Below are positions 12,629-23,568 of a DNA stretch of 64,000 nucleotides, piece by piece. The position numbers and the translations under genes are program-made. Source of the stretch: Atrichornis clamosus (Eukaryota; Chordata; Aves; Passeriformes; Menuridae); assembly GCA_013400975.1 (NCBI GenBank), contig WBMZ01002648.1, positions 176,200 to 240,199 of the forward strand, given 5' to 3'. The notes below the pieces were generated by a model, which was not told the origin of the DNA, did no database searches, and saw only the letters and a list, made by a program, of their open reading frames with translations. Every line of letters begins with the position of its first letter. Positions within the stretch are counted from its first letter, which is position 1.

Positions 12629-12807
12629 TGTGGTAACACAGACCTTTCCCACGGGAACTTTTCTCTTCTTCCTTCTAAGTTTTGTAAATAGAGATAACAG
12701 CTTGGATGTTATTGAAAACTGTCTCTGGAAAGATGGACATTCTACCTGGCCTATCGGCCTAGGGGGAGGTTATGAATTGACCCAATCCGGACGACCTTTG
12801 AAAAGTC

Positions 12808-12815
12808 TATATAAG
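12808..12815 (+). promoter_or_regulatory. TATA box of the solo LTR
   Basis: TATATAAG lies 93-86 bases before the end of the LTR, where a retroviral core promoter is expected. The transcription start would be about 25-30 bases downstream, around 12835-12845. Whether it is still active cannot be told from sequence. Confidence 0.6.
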
Positions 12816-12829
12816 TTTTAGAATTAAAT

Positions 12830-12835
12830 AATAAA
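12830..12835 (+). terminator. Polyadenylation signal of the solo LTR
   Basis: AATAAA follows the TATA box by only 14 bases. In compact class II LTRs the signal can sit before or around the start of R, so it works only at the downstream LTR. Confidence 0.55.
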
Positions 12836-12900
12836 TTCAGATTTCTGCCTCACCCGAACTCGTCTGGTTCTTTCGCTCTGCCAGTGGTTCAACAGCGACA

Positions 12901-12906
12901 GTCCAT
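12901..12906. repeat. Target-site duplication, right copy (GTCCAT)
   Basis: Exact repeat of 12623-12628 directly after the LTR's terminal ACA. Confidence 0.85.
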
Positions 12907-14827
12907 GCTACAGAACAGAGCTAAACATTTTGTTGCAGTTTTGTATGTGAAGAACCATAATGATGATAAAGTGAAAATGTGTTTAATGCCATTAAACTCA
13001 TATCTACTACATCTGGCTTAAAATCTATAAATAACAATATACTTTTCAAATTATAAGGCCTTATACTATTTAGTGTTATATGTTTACAAGTTCAGTAGTT
13101 TTACAAAAGAATTAGATGATATTTTTCTTAATGAGTGTGAAATACCTGAAACATCTCTGCTTATCAGAGATTTAAAAAGTAATTACCCTCTATCTCTATT
13201 TTTGTCTCTCAAAAAATCAATACCCTCCATTTAAGAAACCTTCAGCTCACATGAAGCAAAAACCATATGGAAGCATTTATTAGGCATAACATTGATTGCA
13301 TATTCCCTTGCCTTATTATAGCATATTAATGATAAAAGTGATCAGTTTAACTTCCAGCTACTGAATATTCATTAAGTAGTTCTAATCCATGTGGGAAATA
13401 TAGAAAACAGAATGACAACTGGGTGATCCAATGGAAATTTCGAGTTCAAACAAGTACAAAGTCAGAATAGCTAAAAAGGGTTGTATTATAGAATAAGACA
13501 CTGCACTTGCAGAAAAAGAGGTCTTAGACATTCCTAGAATTATATGTTCCAATGGGAAGGATTTTCTCCTTTATTACTCCTCTTCAGTCAATACCAAAGT
13601 CAGTTATTTCCCCATTGTTTCCTCATCACAGAAATGAAAATTATTAAGCACCTTTTCTTCACAGCCTGAATCTTGACCTTTTGAAAAGAAAAAATAGGTA
13701 CAACTTTCCTAAAACAAAATCTGTCTGATTTCAAAACATCCTAAGCCTGTTTCTAAAGAAACTCAAAACAAATAAAAAGATAACACTTTAAAGATTGTTA
13801 GAAAGGTCCACCATTCCTCCATCTACATAGGAACCACTAACACTGACAAAGGTTTTGTTCTTTTCAGGATCAAGGCTTTGCTTTCTCTGAGATTTTCAGA
13901 TATTTTTGTGACATGACTACAGAGGGAAGTCCACGCCCAGGTCCTTTTTCTAGGGTTGGTCTGTTGATGTGTGCTGCAGGTTCAGTTTCATGGCTGACTG
14001 GGATTAGTGAACACCAGCCCTCTGAGAGAGACTTTAGGAACATCCTGCAAACTGAGTGGCAGATGGGAAAACAGTTTTTGGCAGCACAGGCTTTCTAATT
14101 ACTGCAAGAAGAACCCAGCATCATGTCTCTGCCCCAAGCAGCTGTACTTTAATTTGCAATGGAAAAAATCCAATCAGATCTGTTTTTTCCTCCCTCTTGA
14201 CTTAATCTTGTCTTGTTTTATTTTTTAATGTGATCATGTTATTTATTTGGTTTAATATTTTAAACTAAGTTTCTCTGGGTTTTTTTTTAAGGACTGACTG
14301 CCAAGAATTTCCCTGTGACGGGATTACTTAGAGATTAGCCACTGCCAAAAACTTTCCTTTAGTATGATAGGATTATTTAGGGAAGAAACTCTTGTCATGT
14401 TCCATCATCAAAACTGGGATTCAAGGGGCGGATCAAACTGTTCAAGGCATAAAGTCACAAGTGTTCCTGGGAAGACTCAAGGTGAGGGCAACAAGGAAGA
14501 AACTGATATTTCAGGGTAGTCAGAATATTAAAGTATCTGCTGTCTAGGCAGAAAGCATTGGACTCCCCAGTTTATAATTTCAGATGTAAGTTTTGTATAT
14601 TTAGAAGGAATCAGAAGGCTTATGTCTATGGCAATAGACATACTGGTGATTCTTTTCCCCAGTTCTAGCAACCACCAGAGTTCACACATCTTAATTTGAT
14701 TTCTTTTAGACATATCACATGGTCAGGCAGTAGTTACACTCAGAGTGTCACCATGCATCCCAGGACATTGCTTACAAATAAAAGTGGCTCTTGCCATTTT
14801 CATATTAACCATGTGTGCTACCATCTT
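12907..14827. other. Single-copy AT-rich DNA, no gene seen
   Basis: No gene or RNA feature recognised. A weak internal duplication is visible at 14297-14380, where 'actgcca..tt.cc.....gggattacttag' recurs as 'actgccaaaa...aggattatttag' with a period of about 44 bases. Confidence 0.55.
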
Positions 14828-15030
14828 CTTGTCCGGGTTCTGACCAGGACAGGTTAATTTTTGCAGTAGCCAGGAAGGGGCATGGCTTGGACACGGAGGT
14901 TATTTTGTACCACTTCAAGTCATTGCCAGTGCCAGGCTTCCCATGACTACCAGGCAATAATATATATATATGTTTGTGCTTTTGGAAAAGAACCGTGAGA
15001 GTTCCATTTAAGTACAGCAGCTGCTGCAGT
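14828..15030 (+). mobile_element. Probable eroded endogenous-retrovirus LTR fragment
   Basis: The stretch starts near a TG ('tgtccgggttctgaccagga') and runs through 'caggttaatttttgcagtag', 'ccaggaaggggcatggcttg' and 'gaggttattttgtaccactt'. These strings resemble the U3 and core region of avian ERV LTRs, in which a 'ggttattccataccac..cgtca' block precedes the TATA box. A short (TA)n run occurs at 14960-14970. No clear end, polyadenylation signal or target duplication is visible. The assignment is by resemblance only; it could be another type of old repeat. Confidence 0.45.
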
Positions 15031-18000
15031 TGGGGTGTTGTACGTAAAGGGACAATCAGACAACATGTTAAGCACCAATTTTCTTAGTATATTACATTGC
15101 AAAAGTAGAATTTATTGTATAGACTCAATGTTTTTACCAGTTGCTATACCCACATGGATTCACAAAAGGACAGATTCTAAGCACTCATCACCTGTGCAAA
15201 CAAGCCCAACAGACTTGTGACAAAAATGCTCATATTGCTCTGAAGTTAAAACTCATTTTCTCTTAGAAAAAGTGACGATTTACATTATGACTTCACAATT
15301 ACTATTTCACAATTTATTATTAGTTCACAAGGAGGCATGTGCTTTTTTCTACAAAAGTCTATTTTCTACTAGAAAAGTGGACTCAAAAAAGAAAGGCATG
15401 GTAGCAAATAAATTTTCTGTTTGCCCTACAAAATGCTGTACAGTTTAATTTTTAATTAGCCAGATGAAATTTATGTATGTTTTCTACTGTCTTTTCTTTT
15501 TCAATAAATCATGGAACGACAACACTTTTAAAACAGTAGAGAAAATAAACAGAAAACTCATACTACCCATTCATGTTTCCATTCTACTTTCCTAGCCCTT
15601 TCACCAAACTGATTTCTATTAAAATGCAATATATCATCAAAAGCAGTTTACCTACACCATTTTAAGACTTAGAAGGACAGCAAGAATTCTGAGTGCTTAA
15701 GATATTAATATATCTAGGGCTCAAATTGCTTTATTACTGCAATACCCAGACAGTTCTGAAATAAAGAGTCACCCATTGTGACCTACATATTAAATACACC
15801 TATACAAGCATTAATTGTAAGATAGTAAGTATTTCTCGCATTAATTCTCTACATCAACCTCTCATCACTGGTGAGGAAAAGGTAAAAGTAGTTTGACATA
15901 TATCTGTTGACACCTGTTATATCTGTTTTATATAGAAGGATAAAATATAAAGGTTGTATCAATTCTGCCCAATCTTTTAAGAGAGCACTCCACCACTCAT
16001 TCAGCATATGACATGTTAGATGCAGCACATAGTGCACCTAAGTTGTTATAACTGGATAACAGGTGAAAAGGGCATTTACAGAGACACTGTCATCTCATGA
16101 GTGTGACTCAGGGAAGAATCTTACACTGCCCTCCTAGAAAACTAAAATTAACCAGCATTATACAAGATCAGGTGCAACATGCCCCTAGGAACATACAACA
16201 TAATAAATGGCTGCCTGTGAGGTACCTGAAATCCACATTTGACAAGCATTGATTTACACAGAACTGCAAACCACAAAGACTTCCAGCTGGCAATTACTGA
16301 CTGTTATCTCTCCCTCTGTGCCAGAGATATCTATCACAAAGCCTGATAAGACAGTCGGAAGACTAAGGAAAATAATGGTGTTGAATCCACAAATGATATT
16401 ATGGACTACAGATAGCTATACTAAGAAACTCAGAACAGAGGAATAGTCCAAACCAAGTATCACTCACACTACAGTAATTCTAAATTTACACAGCGGTACT
16501 CATGGTTTAAACTCCATGGGAAGAGTCCCTGACCTCTAAAACAGCATGTTTGTGTGAGTGTGATTGGACCTGCTTCAAGACCAACACGTGAACACTCTAC
16601 AAAGTCACCAAGCCAAAGTGCAACTGAAACTGTCACACAGCAAGACAGCCATATGTACCATATCTACAAAGTGCTACATGGAATTTCAAAATTGCAAGTC
16701 AGCTGTCACCCTAAGAAAAACAAAAATCAGCCAAACAAAAGGTAAACCTGAGTACTGGTCAAAATCACTAATCATGTCCACATCACTGCAAAGAAATTTT
16801 CAGATAAGCCTAAGAATACTCTTTTTTGCGGGCAGTGAGCAAATTAACACAGCCACAATGCAACAAAAGACCTTGCATCAGAAATGAACTAGTCTAAATA
16901 AGTTTTGAAGCTTCACCTGTAGGAATCATTAATTGAAATATTCATCCTTCCACCTCCCCCCGCCTTGACTGGCACACAGGCATATGCACACTCCAAAAGT
17001 TCTGTGACAACGCTGATGCATATAGATCACTTTTAGAAGGAGAACATCTGTGCAGAAGAGTGTGGCATTTTCAGTCGATAGAAGTCTCAAAAAATTCTGA
17101 AGTTCAACAGCTGGAAAGAGACTGGGGAAAAGAAATAATTGTAGTGTTTGGAGATTTCTCTTTTATAACTTTTGTTTCCAGTGTCATCACCTAGAATATA
17201 ACTCATTGCTTTACTCTAGTTAGACCTATTTCATTAATTAAATTCTTCATTATGAGTAGTCTCAGATAAATCAGAGAGATGTAGGTTTTTGCAAGTATCA
17301 ATGGATCTACCCTTTGGTGTGCAAGTCAGTTCAGACTTAGAATACCTTGGCAGAGATATGGCACGGACAGATTCTGGAGTGCCCTGAACGCCACAGAATT
17401 GCATTTCCCATAGAATACAAACGACCAGCAGTCAGCTGTGCCATAGCACAGAGGTGTTGACAGACATTGCAGGTGTGTAAGAAGGATGAGGAAATAAAAA
17501 TGGTATATTTCTTATTCTGACAAGAGGCAAGGCCCTCCTGTCCTCTTCTAGGAATGATGAATATTGATAGGAAGAGATGGGGAATAAGGTTATATTTTTT
17601 GTGTGTGTGCAGGAAAAGGAAAAGTTATAAGGAATGAGGGAAAATTCTTAACTCAAAATAAAAATATGACATATGATGCCCTCCACAAGGGATCTTTTCA
17701 TGGAAAAGCATGAAAATATTTTTATTCAGCAATATCGTTCTGGTTATTTTGAAGTTTCCATTGGTCTCTTAACAGGCCATATTAATTCTTAGATTGCCAG
17801 AGGTACTGAAATGGAGTCTTTCCTTAAACTCTCTTACACAATTAATCTGCCTCAGAAGTTATATGTATTATTAGGAGTTCAGAGCCTGGAAAGAGAAATA
17901 CTTTTTTTTTTTCTCTAGGCATTTTTCCATCTTTCATTATCCCACTCCTTTTCCATTTTATATAAGATATTGATTTGTGATTAAATGCTTTGGGATCTAT

Positions 18001-21000
18001 TTCCTGATTCAAATCTCTGCTTTGTAATGTTACTCTAGTTAGGAAACATTTGTGACAAGGAAAGAGTAGCTGAGAGTAATTTTAGATTGAATATAAGCCA
18101 ATGATATAAAAATAAATTACACTCAAATTGCAGTAACTCTCTAGGAAATATAACTGCTTTAAAATTATTGCCTGGTAGAAGAGGGAAGTGTGAAGGACAT
18201 TAAATGTGTATGTACATGTGTCTATCATTCTAAATAATTTGAATTGCATACTATATATTAAAAGTCAGAATAAGAAAAAGGAAATACAAAACCCTAAAAT
18301 AAGCCTTACAGAAATATTATTTACTAAGCACAGTACCCAGAACTTCAGAAATAACTCAGCTAATGTTTCCTATATAATATTAAATCAATATTTGTAAATT
18401 TATGCACACAGCCACCAGCTTTAATTATCAAATCTCAAACTCTTTTATGGGAATTTGATCCATACCCTGAGCCATCCTCAATGAATAAGACCCATAGTGA
18501 ACTCCCTTTTCTATCATTTTTTTACAGAACATGAAATTGCTGGTTTTATTAAAAACTGGGAAGCAACCAGGGACTGCATAGAAAGACAAATAAATATCAC
18601 TACCATCTTTACAAAATCATTTCAACCAGTACTTCGGGTTCATGATTTGTAGATCCTTTATAGACATGCTGGTACAAAGTTTATCTCTAAAAAGATTATA
18701 GATATCTATATGCATAAGCATAAAATACATGTATGCAAGTTGTATCTTATTAGTCAACTTCGAAAAATAAGATTAACCTTTAAAATAGTAATATGGGTAC
18801 TTCTGGCTTCAAGATTATTGAAAAATCATCTTGATTTCATTTGGTACCCAGAAAATGCTAGAGCTTTAGTGTACAAATCTCTCAGTAACTGTCAAAAAGG
18901 AGTTACTGCTGAAATATACCTTGTTGTGATTAGGCTTAAAAAAACAACCTACACTAGCAGAACATATGTTTTCCTGCTCAACCCCCATGAACATCATTAT
19001 TTGGTATTTTCACGATGCTATAACTTTGCTAAAGAAGAGGATGAGTGTTCTTGGTTGAGAAATTTTGATCAACATTTGCGGAAGAACCTCAGTTTTATTT
19101 TGCAGAGTCATGCAACGGTCTTCAGTGAATAGTTGTTATAGACAAACAAGAATAGAATAATCTCTTGAAAAAGGAATCCTTTATTATTGCCTAAGATCCA
19201 CATATAATAACTTATAACAACATCCTAGTGGGTGCTTTGATGAAGTTTCCCTTGAGGCTGATGTAACACAAGGTTGCTTAATGAATGCAAAACTTCTCCT
19301 TTCTATCAAGTGAGAAAATCAATTCCTCCATCTGTAAATTGCAGCACATCTGTGCTGCAGCTGTGCATTGCTATAAAGCATACATAAAAATTTAGTGTCA
19401 AATATGATGACAGAAATGGTTTCAAATGAAATTAAAGAGAAGTACTACTTAGAATTAACTTTCTATTTTCCCAAGACCTACTGGTCTGTACTACTCATGA
19501 AAATGCAGCCAAAGCATTTTTAGGATCACAGGGGTTGAACCTCTGTCTGTTCATTAGGTGGTTTTGTTACTGACTGCATCTTATTTATCTTGTTAGTGCT
19601 CACTGAGAAAGCAGAGCACTGCATTTACCAGAATAAGCTCCTTTGGATTTTTCTGTCAGCTGTTGACTACACTATACCCTTCAGGTCTATACTGCTTCTC
19701 CTAATTAGAACACAGTCAAATAGTCTCATGTAAAATGCTAAGCAGACTGTTTGATGATTGATCAAAAGTTTACACTCTTTAAAAATTAGCTCACTTATAA
19801 TGCAGCAGCCTGTGCACTTTGAAATGCAAGAATTTCCAAATGTTGTCATGATTAATTTTGGGAGATAATAGAAACTCTATCAGGATCTTTATTGTGCTAT
19901 GCTCTTGCTCTTTTCTTTGTCTCTACTGAATTGCTACAATAATACTCCTACAATATTTATTTTCAGGTATAACTAAAAAAATCTCTCTAAAGTCAAAACA
20001 GACCTGTTTAGAATTAAACAATATTAGGCCATAGGAAAGAAAGGTTGGAAGTCTACCCTTTATAAGTCTGCAGTGGTTTTAGGCTTACCTATTTCAGCAT
20101 GAATGGTTCATTAGGTGAAACATTTATTTTTTATTGCCTTTAAACACAAAATATATTCAATATCATGACTGATATTGATCACGTTTGATGCCTACCTGAC
20201 ATCTGTTTTACAGGCATTTGCCTGTAGGGGTGACAATAGCAGAAAGGAGTATTCCATTTACATTTCTCTTTGTAACAATCATTAAACTGACTTGGTTTCT
20301 GCTTCCTATTTCTTGATGCTATATCATTGCAAATAATAAACATTAAACACGCTCTCTTTTCTTGGAGGAATAAATTGCTAAGCAGTCAGAAAGCTTTTGC
20401 TATTTAGTTTTAAAATTATTTTGTAAATACATCAAATTTAAGAGGAAAAAACAGTAGAGATTTTTGGCACTAGTTAGGCCACAAAGACTGGCTATCAAAA
20501 TCAATGCATGGCAATGTATCATCCTGGAGTGTGAGCACTGATGAATGGCACTGCTAGGAGAGGATATGAGTCATAGTACAATATTAATATGGGCTGACAT
20601 AATTCTACAGTTAGATATTCATTTGCAAAGGCTGATATTTATCCCTCAGACTTGTCCAAAGTCTCCAACCAGAACTATTTGAACTCTGCCTCCATTTTCC
20701 CAGCACTATCTGCAGGACTCAACAGTTTTTACCAAGCAAAAAATGGAAGATTGCACAAAAAGCAGGAAAAGTGAGAAGTATTGCTTCTGCTAACATCTGA
20801 TAATAAAATTCAAAGTAAAAAGCAATGTTCACAGGTCCTCTAATTCATTCACTGGTGGAAAAATCAGTGTGCTTATATTATTCTTCCTAAGTGCTTCTCT
20901 AATCTGTTCTTGATAGCATCTCACAAGGAAGACTCCATGAACTCTCCAGACCATTTATTGCAGGTGTTGCTTTCCTCTGAGTTAGAAAAAAAAATGTCCT

Positions 21001-23349
21001 CTCACTTGAAATACTGGCTACATTTTAGGGGCAGATTATTCTTTTCTCCTAGAACATTGCCTGACCTTAATGTCTTCACTCTCTTTTTTCCTTCTAGACT
21101 GTTTTAGGACTTGTACTTTACAGGTGGTATTATTTTCTAGACCTTTACTTAATTTTATTGCCATTTCCTTGACAGGCATATAGGGGTGTCTGTGTATATT
21201 CATTAACTTTTCCTTTCTCACAGTCACTTATTTATGCAAATTACTTGTCTTGTACTTCCTTTCCCAGGAAGAGCTTAAAAGTTCATTAAGCAACCTATGA
21301 TAGCACCATTTATGAAATAATGAAAGACTAGTAAATCTAGAAAAGCCCTCCAAAGCATTCCAATCAATATGCTATTCTATTTTAAAAGTAAATACTGATA
21401 ACTTCTCTGTTAATATGGTGTACAGAAATGAAATCCTATTTGTTTCAGACAAAACCAATATTTAGAGGCTCTAATTGGACTAAAAATACTACTAAAAGGT
21501 AATTGTTCTGGAAAACGAAGATTGGGAGATAAGAGAGCTGATCAAGAGAGTAGAAAACCAACACAAAATGTACACAGTAAAATAGAATTGTATGATAATA
21601 AACCTGGAACTTGTTCCTTAACAGACTTTGACAAGTGCCTTCACCTTCCTTTAAATCTTTTCTAAAATCAACTTTATCAAACCCCCAAATTTGCTAAATC
21701 AATGTTATCTAATTACAACTAGAGGATGAGGCTTTCAGATTTCATTTTGCTTTGATGTTAGTTTTTACTAGGCCCCTAGTAGACATGGGATAGAAATAAA
21801 TTATTATATTTAAAAAATTCTTCTCTTTCCTTAAAAAGAGTTTCTAATTTCTAGTAACACTGTGTCTAATTATATTTTATATGTAATATTAAGGATGGAA
21901 AATAACACTGAGGCCTTTTATTTGAGCTATTTCATTAATGATTTAACTCCAGTATCTCCTAATATTGGAGTAGCACTTATTTTGTATAGGACTTTTTCAC
22001 AAATAATTTTACAGCTGTGTACTTCAAGCATCTGCAACAAACAGAAAAGGAAAATATTTTTGGACTATTTTCATAGAGGGCTTACTTTTAACTGCCATGA
22101 CCTAAAATAATTTGTAGAATTATATTAGTATGTAAAATTTTTCAGATTAAGACATGACCTGATTGCCATGGCATGAAACAGAAAATAACTATTTAGACAT
22201 AATTATCTATTACAATTAGAGATTGCTTGGACATTGCTCCAAGACAACGAAAAGAAAGTCACAGGTCATCACCCCCGCTTCAACCTAATTGAAGAGAAAT
22301 TCCTGTCAGTTTATTTGTCACCCATGCTCTAACAACTTGAAGATTGGAATCTCCAATTTACAGAAGATTTTTATCCCATACATACAACTGCATTGGTAGC
22401 AAATTCTACTATTTTACAGGGCTATGTATAAATATTGGTTCATACAGAAAATGGTTTTAGAGGAGGTCTTTAGAATTTCTTCTACCTCTGCATGCATTGA
22501 GTTATTACTTTTTTTAAAGTTACCCCTCAATGTGTAAATAAAATAGAGAAGTTTACTTCTGATTTGGAGTGGATATTGTTGCAAGAAGACAAAGTTATCA
22601 CTTCTAACCTCCCTGAAAGTTCTGGATAAACAGTTATGCATGCCACAGCTTCGTTTGTGAATATGAAAATCTTGAAATAAAAGGAACCCTACCCATAGAA
22701 GATGAGAAAGAGAAACTTGGGGAACTGTAATGTCATGGTTCTCGCATCATGCAACTGCATGGCTGGAGTATTTCAACAAAGGTTGCTCCAAATTGTATAG
22801 AAAGAAATAAGATTTTGGGTTTCTGTAAAATGATGAGTGATCACAACAGGCAATTAGAGTATTTTACCAACATCGTCACTTTCTTAACTGTGAGATGTGC
22901 AACGCACACTCTGTATGGTTCAGCAAAGAATTCTATACAATTGGAATCTTTGTAAGTTATCTCAGCAGACAACTAGTGGGTGATTTAAGCATATGTTAAT
23001 GCAATTCCTGTGGGTTTGAGAGGTTCTTCAGAATTAGCCTGGTGCCTTACTTCAGTTCTTCTGTTCACGATTCTAATTACCCATTTGGTAATGAAGTGGC
23101 TTAAATTTTGTGGAGACTCTTAAAGTTGGATTTTCTTTTCTTTTGAAATAGACACATAGTTCTGTCCATATCCTTAAGCAAACATATTCAAGGAAACAAA
23201 AATCTAGACAGAAGGACTTGGCTTGAAAACTTGGTGAAAGATGAGTGTGACTGAGTCATTATCTGTAGATGAGAAAAGGAAATGAGCAGAGAGAGACAGA
23301 ATATTTCTATCCAGCTTGAACTATGCATATGACTTTGTAGGGAAGATAA
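15031..23349. other. Single-copy AT-rich DNA, no gene seen
   Basis: About 8.3 kb without recognisable genes or LINE/LTR sequence. The plus strand of roughly 16050-16890 is poor in G and rich in A and C, which keeps some frames open for about 100 codons without protein-like content. The longest frame in the window (140 codons at 18710-19132, plus) has no recognisable domain and is probably chance. A near-palindrome with 9-base arms lies at 19340-19359. Confidence 0.55.
19340..19359. repeat. Short hairpin, 9-bp perfect arms
   Basis: TGCAGCACA is followed after 2 bases by its reverse complement TGTGCTGCA. It is too short for a microRNA precursor by itself. Confidence 0.65.
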
Positions 23350-23568
23350 AGAACCCAAACCAAACCAACTCACCAAAAAAACCCCACAGAACAAAACAAA
23401 CCAAAACAAAAATCAACCAAATTAAACCAAACAAATAAGAACAACCCAGAAAGCATCCCGAAACAAACACAAAATAAACAAGCAAAACCAACAAAAAAAT
23501 CCTCCCACAAACACAAAAACCCACACACACCCAAAAAAACCCCAAAAACCAACACCAAAAATATAATT
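23350..23568. repeat. A/C-rich low-complexity tract
   Basis: For about 220 bases the plus strand is made almost only of A and C in irregular AAC, CCAAA and CACA units, with very few G. The tract has no fixed period. Read on the other strand it is G/T-rich and gives open frames of F, V, L, G and W, which are composition artefacts and not genes. A tract like this may arise from an old decayed repeat tail, or may form unusual single-strand structure. Confidence 0.8.

Larger units (their letters stand above)
12629..12900 (+). mobile_element. Solo LTR of a class II-like endogenous retrovirus (272 bp)
   Basis: The element opens with TGTGGTAACACA and closes with CAACAGCGACA, so it has the TG...CA ends and a TGT/ACA inverted terminus. 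It is flanked by an identical 6-bp duplication, GTCCAT. Inside are a TATA box (TATATAAG, 12808-12815) and a polyadenylation signal (AATAAA, 12830-12835), both on the plus strand, followed by a 65-base R/U5-like end. The order is U3-TATA-poly(A)-U5, which fixes the orientation. No primer-binding site, gag, pol, env or second LTR follows, so this is a solo LTR left after recombination between two LTRs. I cannot name the family from memory. Length and duplication size fit an avian class II (ERVK/alpharetrovirus-like) element. Intact ends suggest a fairly young insertion. Confidence 0.85.

Noticed and set aside
16249..16887. Overlapping frames of 65-107 codons, plus strand
   Set aside because: The stretch is A/C-rich and poor in stop codons; peptides lack known motifs.
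18710..19132. Longest open frame in the window (140 codons, plus strand)
   Set aside because: No recognisable domain, no Kozak or splice context, low-complexity-free but not protein-like; one frame of this size is unsurprising in 64 kb of six-frame sequence.
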